NCBI GenBank assembly: GCA_003221695.1 | Contig: QHSX01000056.1 | Span: 62,001 to 126,000 of the forward strand | From: Candidatus Rokuibacteriota bacterium | GTDB lineage: Bacteria > Methylomirabilota > Methylomirabilia > Rokubacteriales > CSP1-6 | Reading direction: 5' to 3' | DNA length: 64,000 nt | Part shown: piece after piece, positions 24,422 to 33,140 of the stretch | How the letters are laid out: every line of letters starts with the position of its first letter | Position numbering within the stretch: position 1 is the first letter of the stretch | Position numbers and translations under genes: made by a program | Notes under the pieces: model-generated | What the model was told of the DNA's origin: nothing | Seen by the model: the letters and a program-made list of their open reading frames with translations, nothing else | Databases searched by the model: none

Positions 24422-26050
24422 ATGACACGCCTGCGCATCGCGGCGCTTTTTGCGTCCCTCGTGCTGCTCACGCTGGCCCTCGTGGGCCCGGCCACGAGCC
24501 AGGCGCCCCCACCGTCGCCGACGCCAAAGGCGGGCGGCACCCTCAACCTGATGCTCCGCGAAGATCTGCCGCAGGGGTTCGCCATCCACGAGACGGCCAC
24601 GATCTCGACCGTCTGGCCGGCGATGCCCTGCCTCAACAATCTGGTCCTCTTCGATCCGCTCAAGAAGACCGAGAGCGTGGACACGATCATCGGCGAGCTG
24701 GCCGAGAAGTGGTCGTGGCAGGACAATTACCGGAACCTCGTGTTCTTCCTCCGCAAGGGCGTGAAGTGGCACGACGGCCAGCCCTTCACCGCGAAGGACG
24801 TCAAGTTCACCTTCGACATGCTCCGTGAGGCTCCGGACGCGCCGGCGAAGCTCCGGATCAATCCCCGCAAGGACTGGTACGCGAACGTCGAGGCGATCGA
24901 GGCGCCCGACTCGCACACCGTCGTGTTCCGTCTCAAGCGTCCGCAGCCCTCGTTCCTGATGCTGCTCGCGTCGGGTTACACGCCGGTCTACGCCGCGCAC
25001 CTGTCGCCCGCGAGCTATCGGACGGGCTGCGTCGGGACCGGTCCCTTCAAGCTGAAGGAGTGGCGGAAGGGCGAGTACGTCGAGCTGGTGCGGAACCCCG
25101 AGTACTTCGTCAAAGGGCGGCCGTACCTCGACACGCTCAAGTACTACGTCATCGTCGAGCGCGGCACGCGCCAGGCGGCGCTCCAGGCGGGCAAGCTCGA
25201 CGTGTCCTTCCCGGGCGAGACCACCAAGACGGCCGCCGAGCACCTCAAACACGTGGTGCCCCAGCTCGTGGTCACCCCGGTCAGCCAGAACGTCAGCGAC
25301 AACATCATCATGAACGTCACGAAGCCCCCCTTCGACAACCCGAAGGTGCGGCTCGCCGTGAGCTACGCCATCGACCGCCGCGCGCTGGTCGGCGCCGTCC
25401 ATCAGGGGGGCGCCGTGGTCGGCGCCTCGCTCGCGCCCAAGCCGTGGGGCTTCTGGGGGCTCGGCGAGCGAGACCTGGTCGGCCTGCCCGGGTACGCGGC
25501 GACACCCGCCGACGAGAAGGCGAAGGCGAAGCGGCTCATGGCCGAGGTGGGCGTCACGCCCGAGAAGCCGCTCCGCGTCGAGATCGTCACGCGCGCGATC
25601 GCGATCTACGTGGACATGGCGTCGTTCGTGATCAACGAGCTCAAGCAGGTCGGCATCGAGGCCTCGCTCAAGCAGATCGAGACCGCGCAGTGGCACCCGA
25701 TGGCGACCCGTGGCGACTACCAGATCGGAGCGAATCTCACGGGCATCGGGCCGGACGACCCGGACGCGAACTTCTACGAGAACTACGGCTGCGGCTCGCC
25801 GCGCAACTACAGCCAGTACTGCAGCGAAGAACTCATGAGGATGGTCGATGCGCAGTCGCAGGAGCTCGATCCGAAGAAGCGGCTGGTGATGGTCTACGCG
25901 ATCCAGAGGAAGCTCGAGGCCGAGGCCGCCCGCCCCATCCTGGACTGGAAGCTCGACTACTTCACGGTGTGGCCGCACGTGAAGAACCTGATCCCGCACC
26001 AGTCCATCTACAACTTCGGGCGGATGCAGGACGTGTGGACGGACCGGTAA
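24422..26050 (+). CDS. ABC transporter substrate-binding protein (family 5)
   Basis: 542 residues with a signal peptide (IAALFASLVLLTLALVGPATS). The SBP_bac_5 pattern is clear: 'GGTLNLMLRED', 'LAEKWSWQDNYRNLVFFLRKGVKWHDGQPFTAKDVKFTFDML', 'NPEYFVKGRPYLD', and 'VRLAVSYAIDRRALV'. It binds peptides or similar solutes in the periplasm and feeds the two permeases that follow. GGAGG stands 8-12 nt before the ATG. ATP-binding subunits are not in the window, so they must be elsewhere or shared. Confidence 0.88.
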   Translation: MTRLRIAALFASLVLLTLALVGPATSQAPPPSPTPKAGGTLNLMLREDLPQGFAIHETATISTVWPAMPCLNNLVLFDPLKKTESVDTIIGELAEKWSWQDNYRNLVFFLRKGVKWHDGQPFTAKDVKFTFDMLREAPDAPAKLRINPRKDWYANVEAIEAPDSHTVVFRLKRPQPSFLMLLASGYTPVYAAHLSPASYRTGCVGTGPFKLKEWRKGEYVELVRNPEYFVKGRPYLDTLKYYVIVERGTRQAALQAGKLDVSFPGETTKTAAEHLKHVVPQLVVTPVSQNVSDNIIMNVTKPPFDNPKVRLAVSYAIDRRALVGAVHQGGAVVGASLAPKPWGFWGLGERDLVGLPGYAATPADEKAKAKRLMAEVGVTPEKPLRVEIVTRAIAIYVDMASFVINELKQVGIEASLKQIETAQWHPMATRGDYQIGANLTGIGPDDPDANFYENYGCGSPRNYSQYCSEELMRMVDAQSQELDPKKRLVMVYAIQRKLEAEAARPILDWKLDYFTVWPHVKNLIPHQSIYNFGRMQDVWTDR

Positions 26051-26122
26051 GAGCCCGTCGGTGACCGTGTGGGGCACGGGGGAGGCGTCGGTCTCCCCAG
26101 CGCCGCGCTCGAGGGCCCGCGC

Positions 26123-27076
26123 GTGAAGACGTACGTCGCTCAGCGCCTCACGATCGCCGTGCTGACGCTGCTCGGCATGTCGATCGTGATCTTCGTGCTC
26201 CTGCGCCTGGCGCCCGGCGACATCGTGGACATTCTCTTCTCGACGGCCGGGTACGTGAGCCCGGCCGAGAAGCAGGCGATCATGAAGGAGCTCGGGATGG
26301 ACCGGCCGTACTGGGTCCAGTACCTCGACTGGCTCCGGCAGATCGCCACCTTCGACCTCGGCAAGTCCTACCGCTACGATCTCCCGGCCTGGCAGATCAT
26401 CCGCCCGCTCCTGCCGGTGACGCTCGAGCTCGCCGCGCTCTCGATCGTCTTCGCCGTCCTCCTCGGCGTGCCGACCGGGGTGATCAGCGCCGTCCGCCAG
26501 GACTCGACGCTGGACTACGTGCTGCGCGTCATCAGCCTCGCCGGGCTCTCGATGCCGGCGTTCTGGCTCGGCATGGTCATCATCCTGGCCCTGGTCACGT
26601 GGTTTCGCTGGATCCCACCCCTCACCTACGTGTCGCCGATGGAGAACCTCACGCTGCACGCGGTGCAGTTCCTGCTGCCCGCGCTCGCGGTGGGCTACCG
26701 CTCCTCGGCGCTGATCATGCGCATCACGCGGTCCTCGCTCCTCGAGGTGCTGCGCGAGGACTACATCCGCACCGCGTGGGCCAAGGGCCAGAGCGAGCGC
26801 GCGGTCGTCTGGCGCCACGCCCTCAAGAACGCGTTGCTTCCGGTCGTGACCGTGATCGGGATCGAGTTCGCCTTCCTCATCGGCGGGCTCGTGGTCACCG
26901 AGACCGTCTTCAACCTGCCGGGCGTGGCGCGCTTTCTCGTCCAGGCGATCCTGTGGCGCGACTACCCGATCGTCCAGAACCTCGTGATGGTCATCGCCAT
27001 CGTCGTGATCCTGTCGAACCTGCTCGTGGACATGCTCTACGGGGTCCTCGACCCGCGGGTGCGCTATGGCGGTTAG
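26123..27076 (+). CDS. Peptide ABC transporter permease (DppB-like)
   Basis: 317 residues from a GTG at 26123, which places the first transmembrane helix right after 'VKTYVAQRLTIAV'. It has six predicted helices and the permease EAA loop 'LREDYIRTAWAKGQSERAVVWRHALKNAL' that contacts the ATPase. The end 'DMLYGVLDPRVRYGG' is typical for DppB. An upstream in-frame ATG would add a non-homologous stretch. The stop overlaps the next permease start. Confidence 0.88.
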   Translation: MKTYVAQRLTIAVLTLLGMSIVIFVLLRLAPGDIVDILFSTAGYVSPAEKQAIMKELGMDRPYWVQYLDWLRQIATFDLGKSYRYDLPAWQIIRPLLPVTLELAALSIVFAVLLGVPTGVISAVRQDSTLDYVLRVISLAGLSMPAFWLGMVIILALVTWFRWIPPLTYVSPMENLTLHAVQFLLPALAVGYRSSALIMRITRSSLLEVLREDYIRTAWAKGQSERAVVWRHALKNALLPVVTVIGIEFAFLIGGLVVTETVFNLPGVARFLVQAILWRDYPIVQNLVMVIAIVVILSNLLVDMLYGVLDPRVRYGG

Positions 27077-27962
27077 GCCCGCGGTGATCGCGGTCGCGCC
27101 GCCAGAGCGGGCGCGTCCAGGCATGCGGTCGGTGATCGCCCGGTTCGTCCGGCGAAAGCCGCTCGGCGCCGCCGGCGGCGTCCTCATCGCCGTGATGGTG
27201 TGCACCGCGGTCTTGGCCGACGTCTTACAAACGCACGATCCGATCGCGACGAACGCGGCGTACACGCTCGGGCCGCCCAACGCCGAGCACTGGTTCGGCA
27301 CCGATCACCTGGGTCGCGACATCTACTCGCGCATCGTCCACGGCGCTCGGGTCTCGCTCATCGTGGGCCTCGCGTCGACGCTCCTCGGCTCGGTGCTCGG
27401 CGGCGTCGTCGGGCTCCTCTCGGGCTACATCGGCGGCAAGACCGACCTCATCGCGCAGCGGGTCCTCGACATCCTGCAGGGCCTGCCCCTGCTCGTGCTC
27501 GCGCTCGTCATGTCGGCCGCGCTCGGCCCGGCCATCCACAACGTGGTGATCGCGATCTCGATCCCCATTATTCCGCGCGCGGCGCGCGTGATCCGGTCGA
27601 GCGTGCTGTCCATTCGTGAGATGCAGTACGTGGAGGCGGCCCGGTCGCTCGGCGTCCGGCATCTCCGGATCGCCTTCCGCCACATCCTGCCCAACACGAT
27701 CGGGCCGTTCATCGTCCTCTGCACGGCCCAGCTCGGCAGCGCGATTCTGGTCGAGGCGACGTTGTCGTTCCTGGGGCTCGGCGTGCCAGAGCCGTACCCG
27801 TCGTGGGGGCGCATGCTCTCCGTCTCGGCCGCAGAGTACGCACAGAAGGCACCCCACCTGGTGCTCTTCCCCGGGATCGCGATCAGCCTCGCCGTGTTCG
27901 GCTCGAACCTGCTCGGCGACGCCCTCCGCGACGTCCTGGATCCCCGGCTCCGGGGTGCGTGA
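27066..27962 (+). CDS. Peptide ABC transporter permease (DppC-like)
   Basis: 298 residues with the DppC N-terminal segment 'RRKPLGAAGGVLIAVMVCTAVLADVL', the 'HWFGTDHLGRDIYSRIVHGARVSL' conserved motif, and the EAA loop 'YVEAARSLGVRHLRIAFRHILPNTIGP'. It forms the heterodimeric channel with the preceding permease; the two genes overlap by 11 nt. The end 'LLGDALRDVLDPRLRGA' is complete. Confidence 0.88.
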   Translation: MAVRPAVIAVAPPERARPGMRSVIARFVRRKPLGAAGGVLIAVMVCTAVLADVLQTHDPIATNAAYTLGPPNAEHWFGTDHLGRDIYSRIVHGARVSLIVGLASTLLGSVLGGVVGLLSGYIGGKTDLIAQRVLDILQGLPLLVLALVMSAALGPAIHNVVIAISIPIIPRAARVIRSSVLSIREMQYVEAARSLGVRHLRIAFRHILPNTIGPFIVLCTAQLGSAILVEATLSFLGLGVPEPYPSWGRMLSVSAAEYAQKAPHLVLFPGIAISLAVFGSNLLGDALRDVLDPRLRGA

Positions 27963-27986
27963 CGAGCGCTGGCGCCAGGCGACGAA

Positions 27987-28390
27987 ATGAGCGAGCGTGA
28001 GCTGGCGACGTCGGGTGTTCCGGGTACGGCAAGCGTGAGCGCGTGAGCGAGCGTAAGATTGCGGCGGGGTGCGGGCGTGGTGACGCTGGGTGTTCGCGCG
28101 CAGGTGGAGCGGGAGCGCGTGAGCGAGCGTGAGCTGGCGGCGGGGTGCGGGCGTGGCGACGCTGGGTGTTCGCACGCAGGTGGAGCGGGAGCGCGTGAGC
28201 GAGCGTGAGCTGGCGGCGGGGTGCGGGCGTGGCGACGCTGGGTGTTCGCACGCAGGTGGAGCGGGAGCGCGTGAGCGAGCGTGAGTTGGCGGCGGGGTGC
28301 GGGCGTGGCGACGCTGGGTGTTCGCACGCAGGTGGAGCGGGAGCGCGTGAGCGAGCGTGAGCTGGCGGCGGGGTGCGGGCGTGGCGAAGC
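27987..28390. repeat. 76-bp tandem repeat array
   Basis: The marker GAGCGCGTGAGCGAG recurs at 28037, 28113, 28189, 28265 and 28341, an exact 76-bp period. Copies 2 to 4 are almost identical, the first carries several changes, and the last is cut at about 28390. A degenerate partial copy precedes the array at about 27987. The array fills most of the 461-bp gap between the permease and the aldehyde dehydrogenase. 76 is not a multiple of three, so no repeat protein is encoded consistently. The unit is internally short-direct (GAGCGAGCGTGAG). Confidence 0.9.
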
Positions 28391-28423
28391 CCGGGTGCCC
28401 GCACCCTGTTGGAGGACACAATC

Positions 28424-29842
28424 ATGAAGATGTACGTCGCAGGTCAGTGGCTCGACAAGGCCCAGAAGATCGAGGTGCGTAACTCGTACGACGAGAGCCT
28501 GATCGACACCGTGCCGCGCGCGGACGCGACCGACGTCGAGCGCGCGCTCCAGTCCGCGGAGCGCGGCGCCAAAGCGATGGCGAAGCTCACCGCCTTCGAG
28601 CGCTGGAAGATCCTCCACACCGCGGCGGAGACGATGGCCGCGCGGGTCGAGGAGCTGGGCGCGCTGATCTCGAAGGAGGAGGGGAAGATCCTCGCGGAGG
28701 GGCGCGCCGAGGCCCTGCGCGCCGTGGACACGATCATGGAGTCGGCGGAGGAGGCCAAGCGCGTGCACGGCGAGACGGTCGCCCTCGATGGCGCCGCGCA
28801 CGGTCGCTCCAAGTTTGGCGTGACGATCAGGGTCCCGTGCGGCGTCGTCGTGGCGATCAGCCCCTTCAACTTCCCGCTCAACCTTGTCTGCCACAAGGTG
28901 GGGCCCGCCATCGCGGGCGGGAACGCGGTCGTGCTCAAGCCCGCGACCGACACGCCGCTGTCGGCGCTCCGCCTGACGGAGATCCTGCTGGAGGCGGGGC
29001 TGCCACCCGAGGGGCTCAACACGCTCACGGGCGCGGGCGGCGAGATCGGCGACCGGCTGGTGGCCGACCGCCGGGTGCGGAAGATCACCTTCACCGGCAG
29101 CCGCGACATCGGCGAGCGGATCTGCAAGACGGCCGGCATCAAGCGGGTGACGATGGAGCTCGGCTCGAACTCGCCGGTCGTCGTGATGCCGGACGCGGAC
29201 CTCGACAAGGTCGCGGCGGCCGTGGCCGCCACGGGCTACGCCAACGCGGGGCAGGTGTGCATCTCGACCCAGCGCGTCCTCACGGCAGGGAAGGTCTACG
29301 GCAACTTCCTCGACGCGCTCCGGCCGAAGGTCGCCGCGCTGAAGGTCGGTAATCAGCTCGACCCGGCGGTCCATGTGGGGCCGATGATCCGCGAGAAGGA
29401 GGCGATCCGCGTGGAGGAGTGGGTGCGGGACGCCGTGGCGAGCGGCGCTCGGCTGGTCACCGGCGGGCGGCGGCAGGGTGCCTTGTACGAGCCGACGATC
29501 GTCGCCGACGTGAAGCCGGAGATGCGGATCTCGTGCGACGAGCTGTTCGGCCCGGCCGTCGCTGTCACGCCGTTCAACGATCTCGACGAGGCGATCGCGC
29601 TCGCGAACGACACGAACTACGGACTCGCGGCGGGAATCTTCACCGAGAACCTCGAGTGGGCGTGGCGGTTCGCGCGCGAGGTCCAGTCGGGCAACCTTCA
29701 CGTCAACTGGGGGCCCCAGTGGCGGGCCGACCGGATGCCCTACGGCGGGCTCAAGGAGTCCGGGTTCGGCAAAGAGGGTCCGGCGTACGCGATCAACGAG
29801 ATGACGGAGCTCAAGATGGTGGTCTTCCACCTCTCGTCCTGA
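28424..29842 (+). CDS. NAD(P)-dependent aldehyde dehydrogenase
   Basis: 472 residues. ALDH motifs: 'ISPFNFPLN', 'AGGNAVVLKPATDTP', 'FTGSRDIGERI', the active-site Glu in 'VTMELGSNSP', the catalytic Cys in 'YANAGQVCISTQRV', and 'EELFGP'-like 'CDELFGPAVAV'. It resembles the succinate-semialdehyde/lactaldehyde group; the exact substrate cannot be read from sequence. ATG at 28424 has GGAGG 8-9 nt upstream. It lies between a peptide transporter and an amidase, suggesting a catabolic gene set for an imported nitrogen compound. Confidence 0.87.
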   Translation: MKMYVAGQWLDKAQKIEVRNSYDESLIDTVPRADATDVERALQSAERGAKAMAKLTAFERWKILHTAAETMAARVEELGALISKEEGKILAEGRAEALRAVDTIMESAEEAKRVHGETVALDGAAHGRSKFGVTIRVPCGVVVAISPFNFPLNLVCHKVGPAIAGGNAVVLKPATDTPLSALRLTEILLEAGLPPEGLNTLTGAGGEIGDRLVADRRVRKITFTGSRDIGERICKTAGIKRVTMELGSNSPVVVMPDADLDKVAAAVAATGYANAGQVCISTQRVLTAGKVYGNFLDALRPKVAALKVGNQLDPAVHVGPMIREKEAIRVEEWVRDAVASGARLVTGGRRQGALYEPTIVADVKPEMRISCDELFGPAVAVTPFNDLDEAIALANDTNYGLAAGIFTENLEWAWRFAREVQSGNLHVNWGPQWRADRMPYGGLKESGFGKEGPAYAINEMTELKMVVFHLSS

Positions 29843-29877
29843 AACGACGGGGTCCGAGCACAAGGGAGGCCCGGCGA

Positions 29878-31290
29878 ATGGCTGACGAGCGGCTCTGCTG
29901 GCTGCCGGCGACCGAGCTGGCGGCGCTGATGCGGCGGAAGAAGGTCTCGCCGGTCGAGGTGATGGACGCGATCCTCGACCGGATCGAGCGGATCAACCCG
30001 AAGCTCAACGCCTTCGTGACGCTGACCGACGAAGCGGCGCGGCGGGAGGCGAAAGCGGCCGAGCGCGCCCTGACGCGACGGCGCACCGTGCTCGGCCCGC
30101 TCCACGGCGTTCCCTTCTCGGTGAAGGATCTCGTCGTCACCAAAGGGGTCCGCACGACGTTCGGCACGCCGCTCTACCGCGATAACGTGCCCACCGAGGA
30201 CGCGCCAATGGTCGAGCGGATGAAGCGCGCCGGCGCGATCTTGCTCGGCAAGACCAACACGCCGACGTTCGGCTGGCTCGGCGCCACCCACAACCTCGTC
30301 TTCGGGCCGACGCGTAACCCGTGGGACCTCGAGCGGACACCGGGCGGCTCGTCCGGCGGCGCCTCCGCGGCGGCGGCGGCGGGGCTGGGCCCGCTCCACA
30401 TCGGGACCGACGGCGGCGGCTCGATCCGCATTCCCGCTTCGTTCACGGGGATCTTCGGCCTGAAGGCCTCCTACGGGCGCATCCCGGCGTACCCGCCGAG
30501 TGGCGCGTGGAGTCTCTCACACATCGGTCCCATGACGCGGACGGTCGCCGACGCGGCGCTGATGCTGAACGCCTGCGCCGGCCCCGACGAGCGCGACCAG
30601 TATTCGCTCCCCGCCGCGCGCGTCGATTACGTGAAGGCGCTCCGGGGCGTCGTCAAGGGGCTGCGCGTCGCCTACAGCGACGACCTCGGCTGGGCCGACG
30701 CGGTCGACCCCGAGGTCGGCGCCGCCTGCGCCAAGGCCGTCACGGCCTTCCGAGAGCTGGGGTGCCGTGTGGAGACCGTCAGCCCGCGCTGGCCGTCGCC
30801 GCGCGACTGCTGGGAGCAGACCTTCTGCGGCGGGATCGCCACCCGCATGGCGCCGTACGTCGACCGCCGGGAGGAGATCGAGCCCGGACTCTACCGGATC
30901 ATCGAGGCGACGCTCCGGAACCCGCCCACGCGGTACGTCCAGGCGTGGTTCGACCGGCTCGCGTGGTGGCAGCACCCGCGCGCGTTCTTCGAGACGTACG
31001 ACCTCCTGCTGACGCCCACCGTCGCGTGCCCGCCGTTCCCTGTCGGCCTCGACAACCCGACCGAGATCGCCGGCAAGGCGGTCGACTCGTACGCGTGGAT
31101 CCCGTTCACGTACCCGCTCAACCTGACCGGTCAACCCGCCGCGTCGGTGCCGTGTGGTCTCACGAAGGACGGGCTGCCGATCGGGCTGCAGATCGTCGGG
31201 CGTCGCTTCGACGACGCGGGCGTTCTGTGCGCCGCCGCGGCGTTCGAGCGCGCGCGCCCCTGGGCCGACCGCCGTCCCCCCATCGACTAG
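29878..31290 (+). CDS. Amidase signature family hydrolase
   Basis: 470 residues. The Ser-cisSer-Lys triad is visible: Lys in 'GVPFSVKDLV', and the Gly/Ser-rich 'RTPGGSSGGASAAAAAGLGPLHIGTDGGGSIRIPAS' with both serines. The family includes amidases, GatA and aryl-amidases; this one lacks GatB/GatC partners, so a catabolic amidase is more likely. GGGAGG lies 10 nt before the ATG. It probably acts with the neighbouring dehydrogenase and peptide transporter. Confidence 0.85.
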   Translation: MADERLCWLPATELAALMRRKKVSPVEVMDAILDRIERINPKLNAFVTLTDEAARREAKAAERALTRRRTVLGPLHGVPFSVKDLVVTKGVRTTFGTPLYRDNVPTEDAPMVERMKRAGAILLGKTNTPTFGWLGATHNLVFGPTRNPWDLERTPGGSSGGASAAAAAGLGPLHIGTDGGGSIRIPASFTGIFGLKASYGRIPAYPPSGAWSLSHIGPMTRTVADAALMLNACAGPDERDQYSLPAARVDYVKALRGVVKGLRVAYSDDLGWADAVDPEVGAACAKAVTAFRELGCRVETVSPRWPSPRDCWEQTFCGGIATRMAPYVDRREEIEPGLYRIIEATLRNPPTRYVQAWFDRLAWWQHPRAFFETYDLLLTPTVACPPFPVGLDNPTEIAGKAVDSYAWIPFTYPLNLTGQPAASVPCGLTKDGLPIGLQIVGRRFDDAGVLCAAAAFERARPWADRRPPID

Positions 31291-31301
31291 GAGCAGCAAA
31301 C

Positions 31302-31535
31302 ATGGAGCGGCTCCTCTTCATCGTGTCGCAGGAGCGGCGGGAGCTGTACGACACCCTCAGGCAGGTCCTCGCGCACGAGAAAGGCGTCGACATCATCCTC
31401 GACCGGCGGCGACTGAGACGTCGCCGTCGGGAGGAACCCCCCGCAGCCGATCGTCGGCGATTCGGGCGGCGTTCGAGGTCGCACGAGGACGTCGAGATCC
31501 ACGCTCGCGGCTGGACCGTCGTCCGCATGCCGTAA
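31302..31535 (+). CDS. Small Arg-rich protein, ILDRR family (copy 2)
   Basis: 77 residues, 11 nt after the amidase stop, with GGAG 8 nt before the ATG. 'RLLFIVSQERRELYDTLRQVLAHEKGVDIILDRRRLRRRRRE' is followed by another Arg patch and the hydrophobic end 'GWTVVRMP'. It shares its plan with the protein at 11765-12031 (see there). Function unknown. Confidence 0.65.
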   Translation: MERLLFIVSQERRELYDTLRQVLAHEKGVDIILDRRRLRRRRREEPPAADRRRFGRRSRSHEDVEIHARGWTVVRMP

Positions 31536-31548
31536 GAAAACTTGGACA

Positions 31549-32094
31549 TTGACGCGGGCGGTGTCGACGGCGACGCTCGCTCGCGTGACGCTTGCCGAGC
31601 TCCTCGTCGTCATCGCGCTGCTCTCCACCGTCTTCGCGGGGACCCTCACCGCCCTCGAGCAGGGGCAGCGCGCCTACACGCTCGGCGTCGCGCGGGTCGA
31701 GGCTCAGCAGAACGGCCGGATCGCCCTCGAGCGGCTCACGCGGGAGATCCGGAACGCCGGCGCCGGGGGGGTCGGGTTCGACGCGATCGCGGTGGCCGAG
31801 CGGGAGCGCGTCGTCCTGCACATGGATCAGGACGGCGACGGGCGGGCCGATGCGCGCGGCGAGACGATCACGTGGCGTCTGGCCGGCGCCGTGCTCCGGC
31901 GTGACGAGGGGGGCGGGGCGCAGCCGATCGTGGACGGCGTCCGGAGCCTCGTGCTCGAATACCGGGACCGCGCGGGGCGTCCCACGGCCATCCCGGGGGA
32001 GGTGCGGACGGTGGTGATCACGCTGACAACGACGGGCACGGGCGGCGCCGGCGCCGTGACGCTGACCACCCAGACCCGTCTCCGCGCCCGGTGA
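31549..32094 (+). CDS. Pseudopilin-like (PilW/GspJ-type) protein
   Basis: 181 residues with a type IV pilin-like N-terminus 'VTLAELLVVIALLSTVFAGTLTALEQGQRAY' and a beta-rich C-terminal domain with 'ALERLTREIRNAG' and 'GVRSLVLEYRD', as in minor pilins. Glu +5 is present, but residue -1 is Arg instead of the Gly that prepilin peptidase needs. No other pilus gene is nearby. Either a divergent minor pilin processed atypically or a non-processed membrane protein. Confidence 0.65.
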   Translation: MTRAVSTATLARVTLAELLVVIALLSTVFAGTLTALEQGQRAYTLGVARVEAQQNGRIALERLTREIRNAGAGGVGFDAIAVAERERVVLHMDQDGDGRADARGETITWRLAGAVLRRDEGGGAQPIVDGVRSLVLEYRDRAGRPTAIPGEVRTVVITLTTTGTGGAGAVTLTTQTRLRAR

Positions 32095-32128
32095 GGCAGC
32101 CCAGTCCGGTAAAATCCAACTTGGAGTA

Positions 32129-32947
32129 ATGAGTCCACCTCGCACCTTGCTCAGGCCACCCACGGTTCGGGCCGGTCTCGCGGCGCCCGCTACAATACTC
32201 CTCGCGGCCCTCGCTACAACAGTCTCCTGCGCGACCGTGCCCGGCACGGGCCGCCATCAGCTCCTGCTCCTCTCGGAGGGTCAGGAGGTCCAGATGGGGC
32301 TCGATGCCTACCGGGAGGTCCTCAAGAAATCGAAGCTCTCCACGGATCCGGCGGCCACCGAGCAGGTGAGGCGCGTCGGTCGCCGAATCGCCGAGGCGAC
32401 GGGCCGCACCGACTACCAGTGGGAGTTCAGCTTGATCGAGGACAAGCAGGTGAACGCCTTTTGCCTGCCGGGAGGCAAGGTGGCCGTTTACACGGGCCTT
32501 TTGCCGATCACCGGCGACGACGCGCGGCTCGCCGCCGTCCTGGGCCACGAGGTCGCCCACGCCATCGCCCGCCACGGCGGTGAGCGGGTGAGTCAGGGGC
32601 TCATCGTCCAGGTGGGCCTGACCGCCACCCAGGTCGCGCTGGCGCGGAACGACCCGAGGGCGGTACAGCAGGTGACCGCCCTCCTGGGCGCGGGAGCCAC
32701 GGTGGGGCTGCTCCTGCCGTGGAGTCGCACCCAGGAGTCGGAAGCCGACCACCTCGGCCTCATCTTCATGGCCAAGGCAGGCTATGACCCTCACGCGGCG
32801 CTCGACCTCTGGCGTCGGATGGCCGAGGCCGCGAAGGGGCGCGAGCGCCCGCCAGAGTTCTTGTCCACTCACCCATCCGAGGCGACGCGGATCGCCCAGA
32901 TCGAGGCCTGGATTCCAGAGGCGATGCAGTACTACCGTCCCCGCTGA
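32129..32947 (+). CDS. M48 family metalloprotease lipoprotein
   Basis: 272 residues. A lipoprotein signal ends in TVSC. The zinc motif HEVAHAIARH (about residues 142-151) and a downstream Glu in 'TQESEADHLGLIFMAKAGYD' form the M48 active site, followed by the 'FLSTHPSEATRIAQIEAWIPEA' end typical of the LoiP/BepA-like group. It is likely a periplasmic/outer-membrane quality-control protease. GGAG precedes the ATG. Confidence 0.85.
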   Translation: MSPPRTLLRPPTVRAGLAAPATILLAALATTVSCATVPGTGRHQLLLLSEGQEVQMGLDAYREVLKKSKLSTDPAATEQVRRVGRRIAEATGRTDYQWEFSLIEDKQVNAFCLPGGKVAVYTGLLPITGDDARLAAVLGHEVAHAIARHGGERVSQGLIVQVGLTATQVALARNDPRAVQQVTALLGAGATVGLLLPWSRTQESEADHLGLIFMAKAGYDPHAALDLWRRMAEAAKGRERPPEFLSTHPSEATRIAQIEAWIPEAMQYYRPR

Positions 32948-33053
32948 CCCGACCCCGATAGCACCATCCGGTGGGGCGGAGTGGGGTCAGACACACCACC
33001 CGTCGCCCACGTCAAATCTAGCCGGAATCCCACGAAAAATCGAACGTTTTTCC

Positions 33054-33081
33054 TTGACATGATATTTCGGGTGACGCTAAC
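33054..33081 (+). promoter_or_regulatory. Predicted promoter of the dcw cluster
   Basis: TTGACA (33054-33059), 16-nt spacer, GCTAAC (33076-33081). The -35 is perfect and the -10 weak. It lies just upstream of the MraZ boxes in the only sizeable gap before mraZ; the flanking sequence is locally AT-richer than the window. Confidence 0.5.
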
Positions 33082-33094
33082 CTGCCCATCTAAG

Positions 33095-33121
33095 TGGGAT
33101 GAAGTGGGATGAAGTCTGGGT
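33095..33121 (+). promoter_or_regulatory. MraZ operator (TGGGN boxes)
   Basis: TGGGA at 33095 and 33105 with 5-nt spacers (10-bp period), then TGGGT at 33117 after 7 nt. Known MraZ sites are direct TGGGN repeats with 5-nt spacers just upstream of mraZ. Autoregulation of the dcw operon is therefore likely. Confidence 0.7.
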
Positions 33122-33140
33122 CCCCGACCCATGAACGGGA

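Noticed and set aside
24383-27301. Long minus-strand frame across the peptide transporter genes
   Set aside because: Composition is that of an antisense shadow; transporter genes on the plus strand are certain.
27987-28390. CRISPR array
   Set aside because: Whole 76-bp units repeat with no unique spacers between short repeats, and no cas genes are present.
27425-29863. Minus-strand frame with Pro/Arg/Thr-rich repeats over the 76-bp array
   Set aside because: The 76-bp period shifts frame each copy; the apparent repeat protein is a by-product of repeat plus GC-rich antisense, and it runs through aldehyde dehydrogenase codons.
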